From CAIXLI01 sp964587125 (GTDB lineage Bacteria; Pseudomonadota; Alphaproteobacteria; UBA9219): DNA of 64,000 nucleotides. Below the pieces are notes generated by a model, which was given only the letters and a program-made list of their open reading frames with translations, was not told the DNA's origin and did no database searches. This document shows positions 1-8,879 of the stretch, in pieces (within the stretch, counting starts at the first letter, position 1; every line of letters begins with the position of its first letter). Made by a program: the position numbers and the translations under genes. The DNA lies in the NCBI GenBank assembly GCA_964587125.1, contig CAZPKC010000007.1, forward strand, positions 41,103 through 105,102, given 5' to 3'.

Positions 1-245
1 CGCGCCCTTACTTTCACGAATGTATCGTAATAAACTTTCCATGCCTCCTCCCACTTGTCGCCGAACCAGTCGGGAAAGCTCTGCCGCGCCGAGCGTGTGC
101 AGTTCGCAAGAATTTCTTCACGGTTCCACGTCTGCAAACCGTAGCGCGCGCGGGTAAAGTTGATCGCCTCCGCGATTGCGCCCCAGCTATCGACGAGCGT
201 ATTGTCCCAATCGAAAATGACGGCGCGGGGAAGAAAATGTTTCAT
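1..245 (-). CDS. HAD-superfamily hydrolase (phosphoglycolate phosphatase-like), C-terminus off window
   Basis: The N-terminal 81 residues read MKHFLPRAVIFDWDNTLVDSW and onward. The DWDNTLVDS stretch is the HAD motif I (DxDxT/V), with the first Asp as nucleophile, so this should be a phosphatase acting on a small phosphorylated metabolite in the cytoplasm. The helical cap region that normally follows has begun when the sequence ends. The start codon overlaps the ntrX stop as TGATG, which implies translational coupling to ntrX and membership of the dusB-ntrYX operon. The family is too broad to name a substrate. Confidence 0.8.
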   Translation of the reverse strand, partial: MKHFLPRAVIFDWDNTLVDSWGAIAEAINFTRARYGLQTWNREEILANCTRSARQSFPDWFGDKWEEAWKVYYDTFVKVRA

Positions 246-1702
246 CAGTTAATGTTTTCAGAAGCTATCTCGTGATTTTCGTTACTGCTGCCGTGGACGC
301 CAAGAAGCTTCAGCTTGCGATGAAGCGCCGATCTTTCCATGCCGATAAAGCCCGCCGTGCGCGAGATGTTGCCGCCGAAGCGCGTGACCTGCGCCAGAAG
401 ATATTCGCGTTCGAACATTTCGCGCGCGTCGCGCAATGGCAATTTCATGATCTCGCCACCTTTTTCCCAGCGCAGGACGCCGGGCGCGGACGATGTAATT
501 TCCGGGGGCAACATATCGGCGCGGATGGGGTCGGTTGGATTGCCTTGCGCCATAATCAGAAGCCATTCCATCGCATTGCGCAACTGGCGTACGTTGCCCG
601 GCCAATCGTAGGCCTGCAATGCCGCCATCGCATCCTCACCCAGCGTGCGCAAAGGCGTGCCTGACGCTTCGGCAGCTCTGCCGAGGAAATGTTCGGCGAT
701 GACGGGAATATCGTCGCGCCTTTCGGACAAGGGCGGAACTTTAATCGGCACGACAGAAAGACGGTAATACAAATCCTGCCGGACCGTTCCCGCCTGCATA
801 TCAGTTTGCAAATCGCCGCTCGAAGACGCTATCACGCGCACATCGACTTCGACGCGGGTCGTTCCTCCGATGCGTGTAAAAACCTGCTCCTGCAAAAGGC
901 GGACGATCTTGCTTTGCGTCTCAAGCGGCATATCGCCGACTTCATCAAGATAAAGCGTACCCCCGTGAGCCTGTTCGAACACGCCGATCTTCCGGCACCC
1001 CGGCGTTCCTCCCGCAATACCAACGCCATGCTCTGTCCCGAAAAGCTCCAGCTCGAGCTGATCGGGAACCATCGTCGCGCAATTAATGACGACAAAAGGG
1101 CCCTCCGCGCGGCGCGAGGCGCCGTGCAAGGCTCGCGCGATGGTTTCCTTGCCGGAGCCGGACGGTCCTGAAATCAAAACGCGGCTTCCCGTGGGCGCGA
1201 CGCGCTCGACGATTTGGCGAACCTGATTGATCGCGGAAGATTTGCCGATAATCTCATAATCGGCGTTGGCGCGGAATTTCAGTTCCTGATTTTCGCGCTT
1301 CAGGCGCGCGGCATCCAAAGCGTGGCGAACCTGCAAGATCAGGCGGTCGGCCTTAAACGGCTTTTCGATGAAATCGTACGCGCCCATCTTGATCGCGGAA
1401 ACTGCCGTATCGATATTCCCGTGGCCGCTGATCATGATGACCGGCATGTCGGGGGCGTCGCGACGAAGAGCCTGCAAAATCTGCATCCCATCCATCGAAC
1501 TTCCGCTGAGCCAAATATCGAGAATGACCAACGTCGGCCTGCGCGCCGCGATAGTTTTCAGCGTCTCGTCGGCGTTCGCGGCCTCGCGCACCGACAAGCC
1601 TTCGTCGTTCAAAATGCCTTTGATAAGCGCGCGGATATCGGCCTCGTCGTCGACGACAAGAATATCGCTGGTCAGTCCCTTTTCTTTAATCTGCAATGGC
1701 AT
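245..1702 (-). CDS. ntrX: Nitrogen assimilation response regulator NtrX
   Basis: This 485-residue protein is the response regulator partner of NtrY. The receiver domain covers residues 13-130, with acidic D18/D19, phospho-acceptor D62 and conserved K114. The AAA+ domain has Walker A GPSGSGKE at 179-186 and a Walker B TLYLDEVGD. The C-terminus is a Fis-type helix-turn-helix (NISRTAGFIGMERSALHRKL). The GAFTGA loop that contacts sigma-54 is not recognisable; the equivalent stretch reads GIAGGTPGCRKIGVFEQ. This is usual for alphaproteobacterial NtrX, which can act without classical sigma-54 activation. The start lies 8 nt after the ntrY stop, so the two are co-transcribed. NtrX is known to link nitrogen, redox and envelope responses; the targets here are unknown. 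Confidence 0.95.
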   Translation of the reverse strand: MPLQIKEKGLTSDILVVDDEADIRALIKGILNDEGLSVREAANADETLKTIAARRPTLVILDIWLSGSSMDGMQILQALRRDAPDMPVIMISGHGNIDTAVSAIKMGAYDFIEKPFKADRLILQVRHALDAARLKRENQELKFRANADYEIIGKSSAINQVRQIVERVAPTGSRVLISGPSGSGKETIARALHGASRRAEGPFVVINCATMVPDQLELELFGTEHGVGIAGGTPGCRKIGVFEQAHGGTLYLDEVGDMPLETQSKIVRLLQEQVFTRIGGTTRVEVDVRVIASSSGDLQTDMQAGTVRQDLYYRLSVVPIKVPPLSERRDDIPVIAEHFLGRAAEASGTPLRTLGEDAMAALQAYDWPGNVRQLRNAMEWLLIMAQGNPTDPIRADMLPPEITSSAPGVLRWEKGGEIMKLPLRDAREMFEREYLLAQVTRFGGNISRTAGFIGMERSALHRKLKLLGVHGSSNENHEIASENIN

Positions 1703-1710
1703 GGTCTTTC

Positions 1711-3999
1711 TTAGGCCCTTTTGCTTTTCGGTGGGGCGGGAGAAACGCTATCAGATTCGCCCGTCTTCGACAAAGTTTCCGCTAGAGGCTGGTGGAGCGG
1801 CCAAATCAAGGCGACGATAGCGCCGCCGCCCGGTCTGTCCTCAAGCACCAATCTCCCGTGATGGTCTTCCATGATTTTCTTGACGATGGCAAGCCCCAAA
1901 CCCGTTCCTTTTTTGCGCGTCGTGACATAGGGCTCGGTTAGGGTATTTCTTTCCTCGATGGGCAAGCCTTTACCGTTGTCTTCAATAAATAAGCTTATCT
2001 CTTTCTCGTTGCACACAAGTCGCACGAGAATTTTGCCTTTGAATAACTCGCCTTCCGTCGGAGCCGTCCGCGCATCGATGGCTTCCGCAGCGTTCTTCAA
2101 CAAATTCGTGAGCGCCTGCGCGATCTGACGCGCGTCGCATTCCGCCATGCAAGGAGTGGGGGGTATATCCTGCGAATAAAGGATGTCGGAACGGCTGCTG
2201 CTTTGCAAAAAGAGGGTCTGGCGGACGATTTCCCGCAGCTCGTGCTTTTTGATGACGGGCGCGGGCATCCGCGCGAAGGCAGAAAACTCATCGACCATGC
2301 GACCAATATCGTCAACATGGCGTACGATGGTTTCGGTGCAGGTCAGGAAAACTTCGGGATCGGTGACGATTTCATCGGAATATTTGCGGCGCAGACGCTC
2401 GGCGGAAAGCTGGATCGGCGTGAGCGGATTCTTGATCTCGTGCGCGATGCGCCGCGCAACGTCGGCCCACGCGGCTTTGCGCTGCGCCGACAAAAGATCG
2501 GAAACGTCATCGAAAGTCACGACATAACCGTTGGTTTCCGTCCCCGCTCGCTCGGACGATACGCGGACAAGAATCGTCCGGGTAGGAATATTGGGACGCC
2601 GGATTTCGACCTGATCGCTGATCAGCCCCGCCCCGTCCGGCAATTGCTCGATAATGTTTTGAATTTCAGGCGCCAGAAGGGACATCTCTTGCCCATAGAA
2701 CGAAGCCTTATCTTCTATGCCGAAGAACTCCGCCGCCGAGGCATTCATTAAATTAATGCGCCCACGCGGGTCGAGCCCGATGACGCCTGCGGAAACGCCC
2801 GACAAAACCGCTTCGATGAAACGGCGGCGAAAATCCAGCTGGCGGTTGGCGTCGATCAAATCGGCGCGTTGCGCCTCTAGCTGACTCGTCATGCGGTTGA
2901 ACGCGCGAGAGAGAAGCTCGAGTTCGTCGTCGCTTTCGCGGCTGACTTCCGATACGCGTGCGCTGAGATCGCCGCCACGTATGCGATCCGCCGCGTTGAT
3001 GAGGTCGCCGATGGGGCGTGTCAGCCGCATCGCAAAATTCAATCCAAACCACACGGCGGCAAGCAGCAATAAAAGCGCCACGACGATGAAGATTGCGCCG
3101 ATTGTCACTTGCAATCCGAAGCGCTTACCCTCCAATTGTTTGTATTCATCGACCGCCGTCTGCGTCGCCGCCATATGCGCCAGAACCTTCGGCTCGACCG
3201 GGCGGCCTACGAATAAATACGTATCGACGAAATTATCGAGCCTGAGAAGCGCCCGCACGCGGTCGTCGTTGTCGCTGACCAATAAAACGACATCTCCCTG
3301 CGCCGCGCGGGCACGCATATCGTCGGTGATAGGCTCGAACGTCAGCGCGAACGTCAGGCCCGAACGCGCCAGAATCTTTCCAGATCCGTCGAAAACGATG
3401 ACTTCGGTCAGGTTGCGCAGATAGGCTTGTGCCGAAACCACCTCATTGAATCGCACGGGGTCTTCGGACAAAAGCGCGGCCTGCCGGTTGAGGTCGTTTC
3501 CCATCGCCAAGGCGTCGGCGCGAAGCACCTGTTTATGTTCTTCAAGATATGCCTGCGCGACTTCGAGCGATTCATTAAGAGACGTCCGCACGTGACCGGA
3601 AAACCAAGTTTCCACCCCAAAATAAAAGAAGGCCGCCGCAAACATAGCGACCAACAAGGCGGGAGCGACGGCAAGCAACGTAAAGACGTTGATCATCCTG
3701 ATCTGCAATTTGGATCCCGCCTGATTGCGATGACGCCTGCGCCAAGCCTGATAAATCCGGTGCGTGACAACGGTTCCGAGCAAAACCAAAAAGCCCAGAT
3801 CGAGCAGCGAAAGGATCATCACGGTCGTCGGATCGTTTCCGAAGAACGGCGAGCGCGTCATCGCGGCGTAAGTCGCCAGCGCCGACGCGACCGACGCGAT
3901 AATCAGCGCAATGATCATTTTATCGCGCAGCCGTGTGCGTATCGACCAGATGGCAAAACGCTGGATTTGTTCGGCGATAAGGCGCGGGAATTCAATCAT
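1711..3999 (-). CDS. ntrY: Membrane sensor histidine kinase NtrY
   Basis: A 762-residue sensor kinase that phosphorylates NtrX. In order it shows two N-terminal membrane segments, a third near MINVFTLLAVAPALLVAMF, a periplasmic sensor region, and a fourth segment (IGAIFIVVALLLLLAAVWF). These are followed by HAMP, a PAS domain (FIEAVLSGVSAGVIGLD), the HisKA H-box (RRIAHEIKNPLTPIQLSAERL) and an ATPase domain with N-box (NLLKNAAEA), G1 (DNGKGLP) and G2 (GTGLGLAIV). I chose the ATG at 3999, which overlaps the stop of the upstream Fis-like gene by 8 nt. The 14-codon longer version would lie inside that gene. Domain order and length match alphaproteobacterial NtrY. Confidence 0.95.
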   Translation of the reverse strand: MIEFPRLIAEQIQRFAIWSIRTRLRDKMIIALIIASVASALATYAAMTRSPFFGNDPTTVMILSLLDLGFLVLLGTVVTHRIYQAWRRRHRNQAGSKLQIRMINVFTLLAVAPALLVAMFAAAFFYFGVETWFSGHVRTSLNESLEVAQAYLEEHKQVLRADALAMGNDLNRQAALLSEDPVRFNEVVSAQAYLRNLTEVIVFDGSGKILARSGLTFALTFEPITDDMRARAAQGDVVLLVSDNDDRVRALLRLDNFVDTYLFVGRPVEPKVLAHMAATQTAVDEYKQLEGKRFGLQVTIGAIFIVVALLLLLAAVWFGLNFAMRLTRPIGDLINAADRIRGGDLSARVSEVSRESDDELELLSRAFNRMTSQLEAQRADLIDANRQLDFRRRFIEAVLSGVSAGVIGLDPRGRINLMNASAAEFFGIEDKASFYGQEMSLLAPEIQNIIEQLPDGAGLISDQVEIRRPNIPTRTILVRVSSERAGTETNGYVVTFDDVSDLLSAQRKAAWADVARRIAHEIKNPLTPIQLSAERLRRKYSDEIVTDPEVFLTCTETIVRHVDDIGRMVDEFSAFARMPAPVIKKHELREIVRQTLFLQSSSRSDILYSQDIPPTPCMAECDARQIAQALTNLLKNAAEAIDARTAPTEGELFKGKILVRLVCNEKEISLFIEDNGKGLPIEERNTLTEPYVTTRKKGTGLGLAIVKKIMEDHHGRLVLEDRPGGGAIVALIWPLHQPLAETLSKTGESDSVSPAPPKSKRA

Positions 4000-4270
4000 T
4001 CGCGGCCCTATTCTTGTTTTTGCGCAAGCGCCCCGCTTCAAGGCCCAGATCGCGCAGTTTTTTGCGCAGCGTATTCCGGTTCAAGCCCAGCAACTCGGCG
4101 GCGCGCAATTGGTTCCCGCGGCATTCGGACAACGCGAGGCTCAAAAGAGGTCGTTCGACCTCCTGCAAAACGCGGTCGTACAATCCGGCCGAGGGCAAGC
4201 CGTTCTCATGCGCGGCAAAATAATCGCGCAAATGCCGCTCGACGCTCGATGCAAGTCCTTTTGCGCTCAT
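3992..4270 (-). CDS. Stand-alone Fis-type DNA-binding protein (NtrC C-terminal domain homologue)
   Basis: This 92-residue protein has no receiver or AAA+ domain. It consists of a helical dimerisation stretch (VERHLRDYFAAH, then GLYDRVLQEVERPLL) and a Fis-type helix-turn-helix (RGNQLRAAELLGLNRNTLRKK). These match both the C-terminal tail of alphaproteobacterial NtrC and the whole length of gammaproteobacterial Fis (98 residues in E. coli). Its start overlaps the dusB stop as ATGA and its stop overlaps ntrY. It occupies the place where ntrB-ntrC stand in many alphaproteobacteria, and the dusB-fis order is that of enterobacteria. It should bind DNA as a dimer; whether it acts as a nucleoid protein or as a regulator within the NtrYX circuit is unknown. 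Confidence 0.85.
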   Translation of the reverse strand: MSAKGLASSVERHLRDYFAAHENGLPSAGLYDRVLQEVERPLLSLALSECRGNQLRAAELLGLNRNTLRKKLRDLGLEAGRLRKNKNRAAND

Positions 4271-5283
4271 ATGGTTTGCTCCATCAACGGTTTATAGAAA
4301 TTCTCGATAAGCGCGCGCGTTTTTTTCGCATCGTCGGTTGCGTTGACTGCGGCGCGGAATTCAGCCGAACGCACCAGTCCCTTGGAATACCAGCCGATGT
4401 GCTTACGCGCAATGTGCAATCCCGCCTGTTCTCCATAATGAGCCAGCATCGCATCGAAATGCTCCAGAAGCGTCATAAGCTGGCATTCAAGCGAAGGCGC
4501 AGGCGTGACGACGCCGTTCTTCAGATAATCCATCGCCTGACGTAAAAACCAAGGCCTGCCGCAACTTCCGCGTCCGATCATTATCCCGTCAGCGCCGGAA
4601 AGTTCCAAAGCCTTGTCCGCATCGGCGAGTTCGCGGATGTCGCCGTTGGCAATAAGGGGGATTTTGATCGCGTCGCGCACGTTGCGGATAAACACCCAGT
4701 CCGCATGTCCTTCGTACATCTGGCTGCGCGTGCGTCCGTGAACCGTGACCATTCGAACGCCGCAATCTTCGGCGATTTTTGCGAGACGCGGCGCATTCTT
4801 GTTCTCATTATTCCATCCAAGCCGCATTTTAAGCGTCACCGGGATTTTGACGGCCCTAACAACCGATTCCAGTATCCGCGCCGCATGAATTTCGTCGCGC
4901 ATCAGGGCCGAACCTGCGTGGCCGTTGACGACTTTCTTGACGGGGCAGCCGAAGTTGATGTCGATGATGTCCGCGCCTTTGTCTTCGTTCAGCTTGGCGG
5001 CTTCGGCCATGACTTCGGGCTCGCACCCGGCAATTTGAACCGACATAATCCCTTCTTCGTCCGTCCGCAGGACCATTTGCATCGTTTTGCGGCATTCGCG
5101 GATCATCGCTTGGGAAGCGATCATCTCGGATGTGACCATCCCTGCCCCGAATTTCTTGACGGCGCGGCGAAAAGGCAAATCCGAAACGCCCGCCATCGGC
5201 GCGAGAATGACGGGAGATTCAAGCGTCACCGCGCCGATTTGTATCGGCTTTATCTTCGGCAATGTCTGGGGTTTTCCGTGCAT
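4267..5283 (-). CDS. dusB: tRNA-dihydrouridine synthase B (NifR3 family)
   Basis: A 338-residue FMN enzyme that reduces uridine to dihydrouridine in the tRNA D-loop. The TIM-barrel start is visible as ITLESPVILAPMAGVSDLPFRR-like sequence near residue 20. The catalytic cysteine motif DINFGCPVKKVV and the later phosphate-binding region GRTRSQMYEGHADW and IANGDI are present. It heads the operon dusB, fis-like, ntrY, ntrX, HAD, with a 4-nt overlap to the next gene. In alphaproteobacteria this gene was first named nifR3 because it precedes ntrBC. Confidence 0.94.
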   Translation of the reverse strand: MHGKPQTLPKIKPIQIGAVTLESPVILAPMAGVSDLPFRRAVKKFGAGMVTSEMIASQAMIRECRKTMQMVLRTDEEGIMSVQIAGCEPEVMAEAAKLNEDKGADIIDINFGCPVKKVVNGHAGSALMRDEIHAARILESVVRAVKIPVTLKMRLGWNNENKNAPRLAKIAEDCGVRMVTVHGRTRSQMYEGHADWVFIRNVRDAIKIPLIANGDIRELADADKALELSGADGIMIGRGSCGRPWFLRQAMDYLKNGVVTPAPSLECQLMTLLEHFDAMLAHYGEQAGLHIARKHIGWYSKGLVRSAEFRAAVNATDDAKKTRALIENFYKPLMEQTI

Positions 5284-5360
5284 GACGATGCGTATAGCAT
5301 CTGCCTAAAATTTAGGCAAATGGCGCGGCGCCTGTAATCCTTCAGCTTCTGCAAGAGAAT

Positions 5361-5993
5361 CTATAAACTTGGAAACTTTTTCTTAAGCCATTGCCACAAA
5401 TCTTCGGGAGAACTTTTTTGCACGATTGGCCGTAACGCCTCTTTTTCATGTCGTTTTCCGCTCATGCAATGAGTGTCCTGATCCTCTTTCATAAGATTTA
5501 TTAATCCGGCAACCATATGACTGGTTTCTTTATTAAATGACTCCGCATCGAAATCGGGAATGATCGCCGACATTTCCGATATCAGGCCTATGAGAGAAAT
5601 AAGAGACCTTCCGAATTTAAGATTATCGGATATCACCGTGTCGAGAGCCATCGCCATATTTCTGGGGGTGTAGCCGTTTTTTTTGATGTCTTCTTGAATA
5701 GGAGAAGCTCTTTTATTGGCATCCAGACGTTCTTTCGATATATTTTCAAGTTGCTTTTCAATTTCTTCGATTGCGACCGAAATATTTTTCGGGATGGCTT
5801 CTCCACGGTCATGAAAAACATCCTCTGCCGCTTGACCGATCATGACGGCCAAATCCTCTATGGGGCCCCTTTTCAAGGCCCTCATTTTCGTTGTCTTTTT
5901 AACTTCCCGAGCAAAAGCCTTTTCGAACTCTTCCCGAGTTCCAGAAAAATCAGGCAGTATTTTTGAGGTATCGCTGTTTGTTTTGCTTCCCAT
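5361..5993 (-). CDS. Hypothetical protein, helical, AT-rich
   Basis: A 210-residue protein of no family I recognise. It is highly charged and predicted helical, with a basic N-terminal third (REVKKTTKMRALKRGP) and a middle coiled-coil-like stretch (AIEEIEKQLENISKERLDANKR). The tail ends in a hydrophobic LWQWLKKKFPSL. There is no signal peptide or clear membrane segment. It sits alone on the minus strand between dusB (same strand) and ispDF (divergent). Base composition is visibly more AT-rich than its neighbours, which suggests recent acquisition. The ribosome site before the ATG is weak. Coding status rests on length and amino-acid plausibility. Confidence 0.65.
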   Translation of the reverse strand: MGSKTNSDTSKILPDFSGTREEFEKAFAREVKKTTKMRALKRGPIEDLAVMIGQAAEDVFHDRGEAIPKNISVAIEEIEKQLENISKERLDANKRASPIQEDIKKNGYTPRNMAMALDTVISDNLKFGRSLISLIGLISEMSAIIPDFDAESFNKETSHMVAGLINLMKEDQDTHCMSGKRHEKEALRPIVQKSSPEDLWQWLKKKFPSL

Positions 5994-6167
5994 AATATTT
6001 TTCTTTGCTTCGAATGAATGGGTTTTTGTCTGTTTTTCGGGGTTTATTATATACTAAAAATTCGAAAGTAAATAACCCATTTGGAGGTGCATTAACGCTA
6101 TTTGCAATGAAATCCTTGCATTCTCCTATCCTCCCTGTAGTTTCTCCCCGTAAGTTAAGGAGGTCGA

Positions 6168-7328
6168 ATGCCTACTTGCATAGCCCTTATTGTCGCCGCC
6201 GGTTCCGGTTCGCGTTTTGGAGGCAAGCTGCCCAAGCAGTATTGCGAACTTGCGGGCGAGATGATTTTGCGCCGGAGCGTCCTCGCTTTCCTTCATCATC
6301 CGCACATTGACGGCGTGCAGGTTGTCATCAATCCAGATCATCGCGCGATGTACGATGAGGCTGTGGACGAACTCGGTCTGCCGGAGCCCGTCGCTGGAGG
6401 AGCGACGCGTCAGGAAAGCGTCCTTTTGGGGCTTGAAACTTTGGCGACGGGGAAAAAGCGTCCCGATCTCGTCATGATTCACGACGCTGCGCGGCCTTTG
6501 GTCGATGCCGCGACGATCACCGCCGTTCGCAGAGCTTTGGATACCGCCAAAGGCGTCATCGCGGCCAAGCCCGTCGTCGATACGCTCAAACGCGGCAACG
6601 GATCGGATATCGTCGCGACGATCGACCGCGCCAATTTGTGGCAAGCGTACACGCCGCAGGCCTTTCATTTCAACGATATTCTCGTTGCGCACAGGGAAGC
6701 GGCGGGAGCGCAACTGACGGACGATGCCTCCGTCGCCGAAAAATGCGGCATGACCGTCAAACTCGTTCCTTCAAATCCGGACAACATGAAAATCACAAAT
6801 CCCGAAGACCTCGACCGCGCCGCGCGCCTTTTGGGGCAGAACTACGGCGATATCCGCACCGGCATGGGCACGGACGTGCATCGTCTGATCCCGGGCGATA
6901 AAATCATCCTTTGCGGCATTACTATTCCGCACGCTTTTTCATGCGAGGGGCATTCCGACGCCGACGTCGGATTGCACGCGCTGACGGACGCGCTTCTGGG
7001 CGCGATCAGCGGCGGCGATATCGGCAAACACTTCCCTCCTTCCGATCCGCAATGGAAAGGCAAGGACAGCGCGCATTTCGTGCGCCATGCGGTCGGAATG
7101 GTGAGCGAACGCGGCGGAATTATCTCGAACGCGGACATCACGTTTTTGTGCGAAGCGCCGCGCATCGGCCCGCACCGCGAAGCGATGATCAAGCGCGTGG
7201 CGGAATTGCTCGAAATCGATCCCTCGCGTGTGAGCGTCAAGGCCACGACGACCGAGAAAATGGGCTTCACGGGACGCGGCGAAGGCATTGTCGCGCAGGC
7301 CGTGGCGACCGTCAGATTTCCCGGGTAG
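6168..7328 (+). CDS. ispDF: Bifunctional IspD/IspF (MEP cytidylyltransferase / MECDP synthase)
   Basis: A 386-residue fusion carrying two steps of the MEP isoprenoid pathway. Residues 1-225 are IspD, with the CTP-binding loop IVAAGSGSRFGGKLPKQY and the IHDAARPLV motif. Residues 227-386 are IspF, with metal ligands in GTDVHRL and GHSDADVGLHALTDALLGA. The fused form is typical of alphaproteobacteria. An excellent Shine-Dalgarno (AAGGAGG, 4-5 nt before the ATG) fixes the start. trmJ follows after 6 nt. Confidence 0.96.
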   Translation: MPTCIALIVAAGSGSRFGGKLPKQYCELAGEMILRRSVLAFLHHPHIDGVQVVINPDHRAMYDEAVDELGLPEPVAGGATRQESVLLGLETLATGKKRPDLVMIHDAARPLVDAATITAVRRALDTAKGVIAAKPVVDTLKRGNGSDIVATIDRANLWQAYTPQAFHFNDILVAHREAAGAQLTDDASVAEKCGMTVKLVPSNPDNMKITNPEDLDRAARLLGQNYGDIRTGMGTDVHRLIPGDKIILCGITIPHAFSCEGHSDADVGLHALTDALLGAISGGDIGKHFPPSDPQWKGKDSAHFVRHAVGMVSERGGIISNADITFLCEAPRIGPHREAMIKRVAELLEIDPSRVSVKATTTEKMGFTGRGEGIVAQAVATVRFPG

Positions 7329-7334
7329 CCTCTT

Positions 7335-8090
7335 ATGGTGAATCCCCCCGCCATACTCCTCGTCGAACCGCAACTCGTCGAGAACATCGGCATGACGGCG
7401 CGCGCGATGATGAACACGGGCTTGCGCGATTTGCGGCTTGTGAATCCGCGCGACCCGTGGCCTTTGGGCGAAGTTCACCAAAAACGCATGGCGGCTGCCT
7501 CGAGCGGCGCGGATGAAATTTTGGAAAACGCCAAAGTTTTTGCCACGCTCGAAGAAGCATTGGCCGATCTGAATTTCGTCTACGCCACGACTGCGCGAAC
7601 GCACGACATGGTCAACCGGATTATGACGCCTCGCGCGGTTGTGCCCGACATGATCGCGCGCGCCAAAGAGGGTCAGAAAATTGGCGTGATGTTCGGGCGC
7701 GAACGCACGGGGCTTATCAATGATTATATCGTTCTTGCCAATACTCTTATCACCATACCCCTCAATCCCTATTTTTCTTCGCTGAATCTCGCGCAATCTG
7801 TTTTGCTTATCGGCTACGAATGGTATCAAGCGCAAGACCAAACGCCGGATGACATCCTTCATACCGGCAACAGCCTTCCCGCCACGCGCGAAGAATACCT
7901 GAATTTCTTCCGCCGCCTTGAAGATTCTTTGGAAGAAGCCGGATTTTTTACGACCATTGAGCTTCGCCCTTCCATCACGCGAAGCCTGCAAAACACTTTG
8001 CAACGCGCCGCGATGACCGAGCAGGAAATCCGGACGTGGCACGGCGTGTTGTCGGCTCTCATCGGCATACCGAAGAGGAATCAAAAATGA
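7335..8090 (+). CDS. trmJ: tRNA (cytidine/uridine-2'-O-)-methyltransferase TrmJ
   Basis: A 251-residue SPOUT-family RNA methyltransferase that 2'-O-methylates position 32 of tRNAs in the characterised homologues. The N-terminus ILLVEPQLVENIGMTARAM carries the conserved N-x-G region. The knot motifs are MFGRERTGL and IPLNPYFSSLNLAQSV. It lies 6 nt after ispDF and its stop overlaps the next start as ATGA, so the three genes form an operon. Assignment to TrmJ rather than another SpoU member rests on the full-length motif pattern. Confidence 0.9.
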   Translation: MVNPPAILLVEPQLVENIGMTARAMMNTGLRDLRLVNPRDPWPLGEVHQKRMAAASSGADEILENAKVFATLEEALADLNFVYATTARTHDMVNRIMTPRAVVPDMIARAKEGQKIGVMFGRERTGLINDYIVLANTLITIPLNPYFSSLNLAQSVLLIGYEWYQAQDQTPDDILHTGNSLPATREEYLNFFRRLEDSLEEAGFFTTIELRPSITRSLQNTLQRAAMTEQEIRTWHGVLSALIGIPKRNQK

Positions 8091-8761
8091 AAAACAACTG
8101 GGCGCTTATCACGGGGGCTGGAAAACGCATCGGACGCGCGGTCGCGCTCGATCTCGCCGCTCATGGATGGAATATTGTTGTGCATTACCGAAGCTCCGCA
8201 AAAGAAGCCAAACAACTGGCTTTTGAAATTCAGGACTTGGGGCAATCCGCCTGCCTCGCCGAAATCGATCTTTCGGACGCGAAAGCGGCGGAAAAACTTA
8301 TTCCTTCCCTGACGAAAGAGATCGGCCCCATTCACGCGCTTGTGAACAACGCCGCTTTATTCGAGCCCGACGAATATGATCCCGACGGCTCGCGCCACTT
8401 TGCGATCAACGCCGACGCGCCGCGACTATTAAGCAAAGCCTTTCGCGACACGCTGCCCAAAGGCGAACGCGGAGTCATCGTCAATATGCTCGACGGCACG
8501 CCGCCCGCGTCCAATTTCTCCGCCTACGCACGAAGCAAAAACTTTTTGGCCGACATGACGCTCAACATGGCGAAATCTTTCGCGCCGAAAATCAGGGTCA
8601 ACGGCGTAGCGCCTTCGTATGTTTTGCCGAGCCTGCGGCAAAGCGAACTTTCTTTCCGCAAACTGGCCGGAGACAAGATCGTTACGACCGAGCAGGTCGT
8701 AACGGCCCTCCGCAGGTTGATTGAAACCCCAGCAGCCACGGGAATAATCGAGAAAATCTAA
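8087..8761 (+). CDS. SDR-family oxidoreductase (FolM/pteridine reductase-like)
   Basis: A 224-residue short-chain dehydrogenase. The NAD(P)-binding loop is ITGAGKRIGRAVA at residues 8-20; the TGAxKRIG form with R is seen in FolM and pteridine reductases. NNAA follows, and the active-site YARSK supplies the Tyr and Lys. It probably reduces a dihydropterin or folate, but the substrate is inferred only from the loop. I chose the ATG at 8087, which overlaps the trmJ stop as ATGA; the upstream in-frame extension lies within trmJ. Confidence 0.85.
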   Translation: MKNNWALITGAGKRIGRAVALDLAAHGWNIVVHYRSSAKEAKQLAFEIQDLGQSACLAEIDLSDAKAAEKLIPSLTKEIGPIHALVNNAALFEPDEYDPDGSRHFAINADAPRLLSKAFRDTLPKGERGVIVNMLDGTPPASNFSAYARSKNFLADMTLNMAKSFAPKIRVNGVAPSYVLPSLRQSELSFRKLAGDKIVTTEQVVTALRRLIETPAATGIIEKI

Positions 8762-8879
8762 ACCAAGCCCCCATTTATGGTTAATGCAGATAAAGGTATT
8801 TTACCTGTTCTACATCGCGTTTTTTCTGCTAGGCTAATCCAAAGAATTTACGAAAGCTTATAAAACGGGAGCGCGCATT

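Noticed and set aside
245..1702. NtrX lacking GAFTGA as a novel loss
   Set aside because: Absence of this loop is a known feature of alphaproteobacterial NtrX, so it is not new here.
3427..4545. A 372-codon open frame antisense to ntrY, the fis-like gene and dusB
   Set aside because: Crosses three well-identified genes on the opposite strand and has the composition of a shadow frame.
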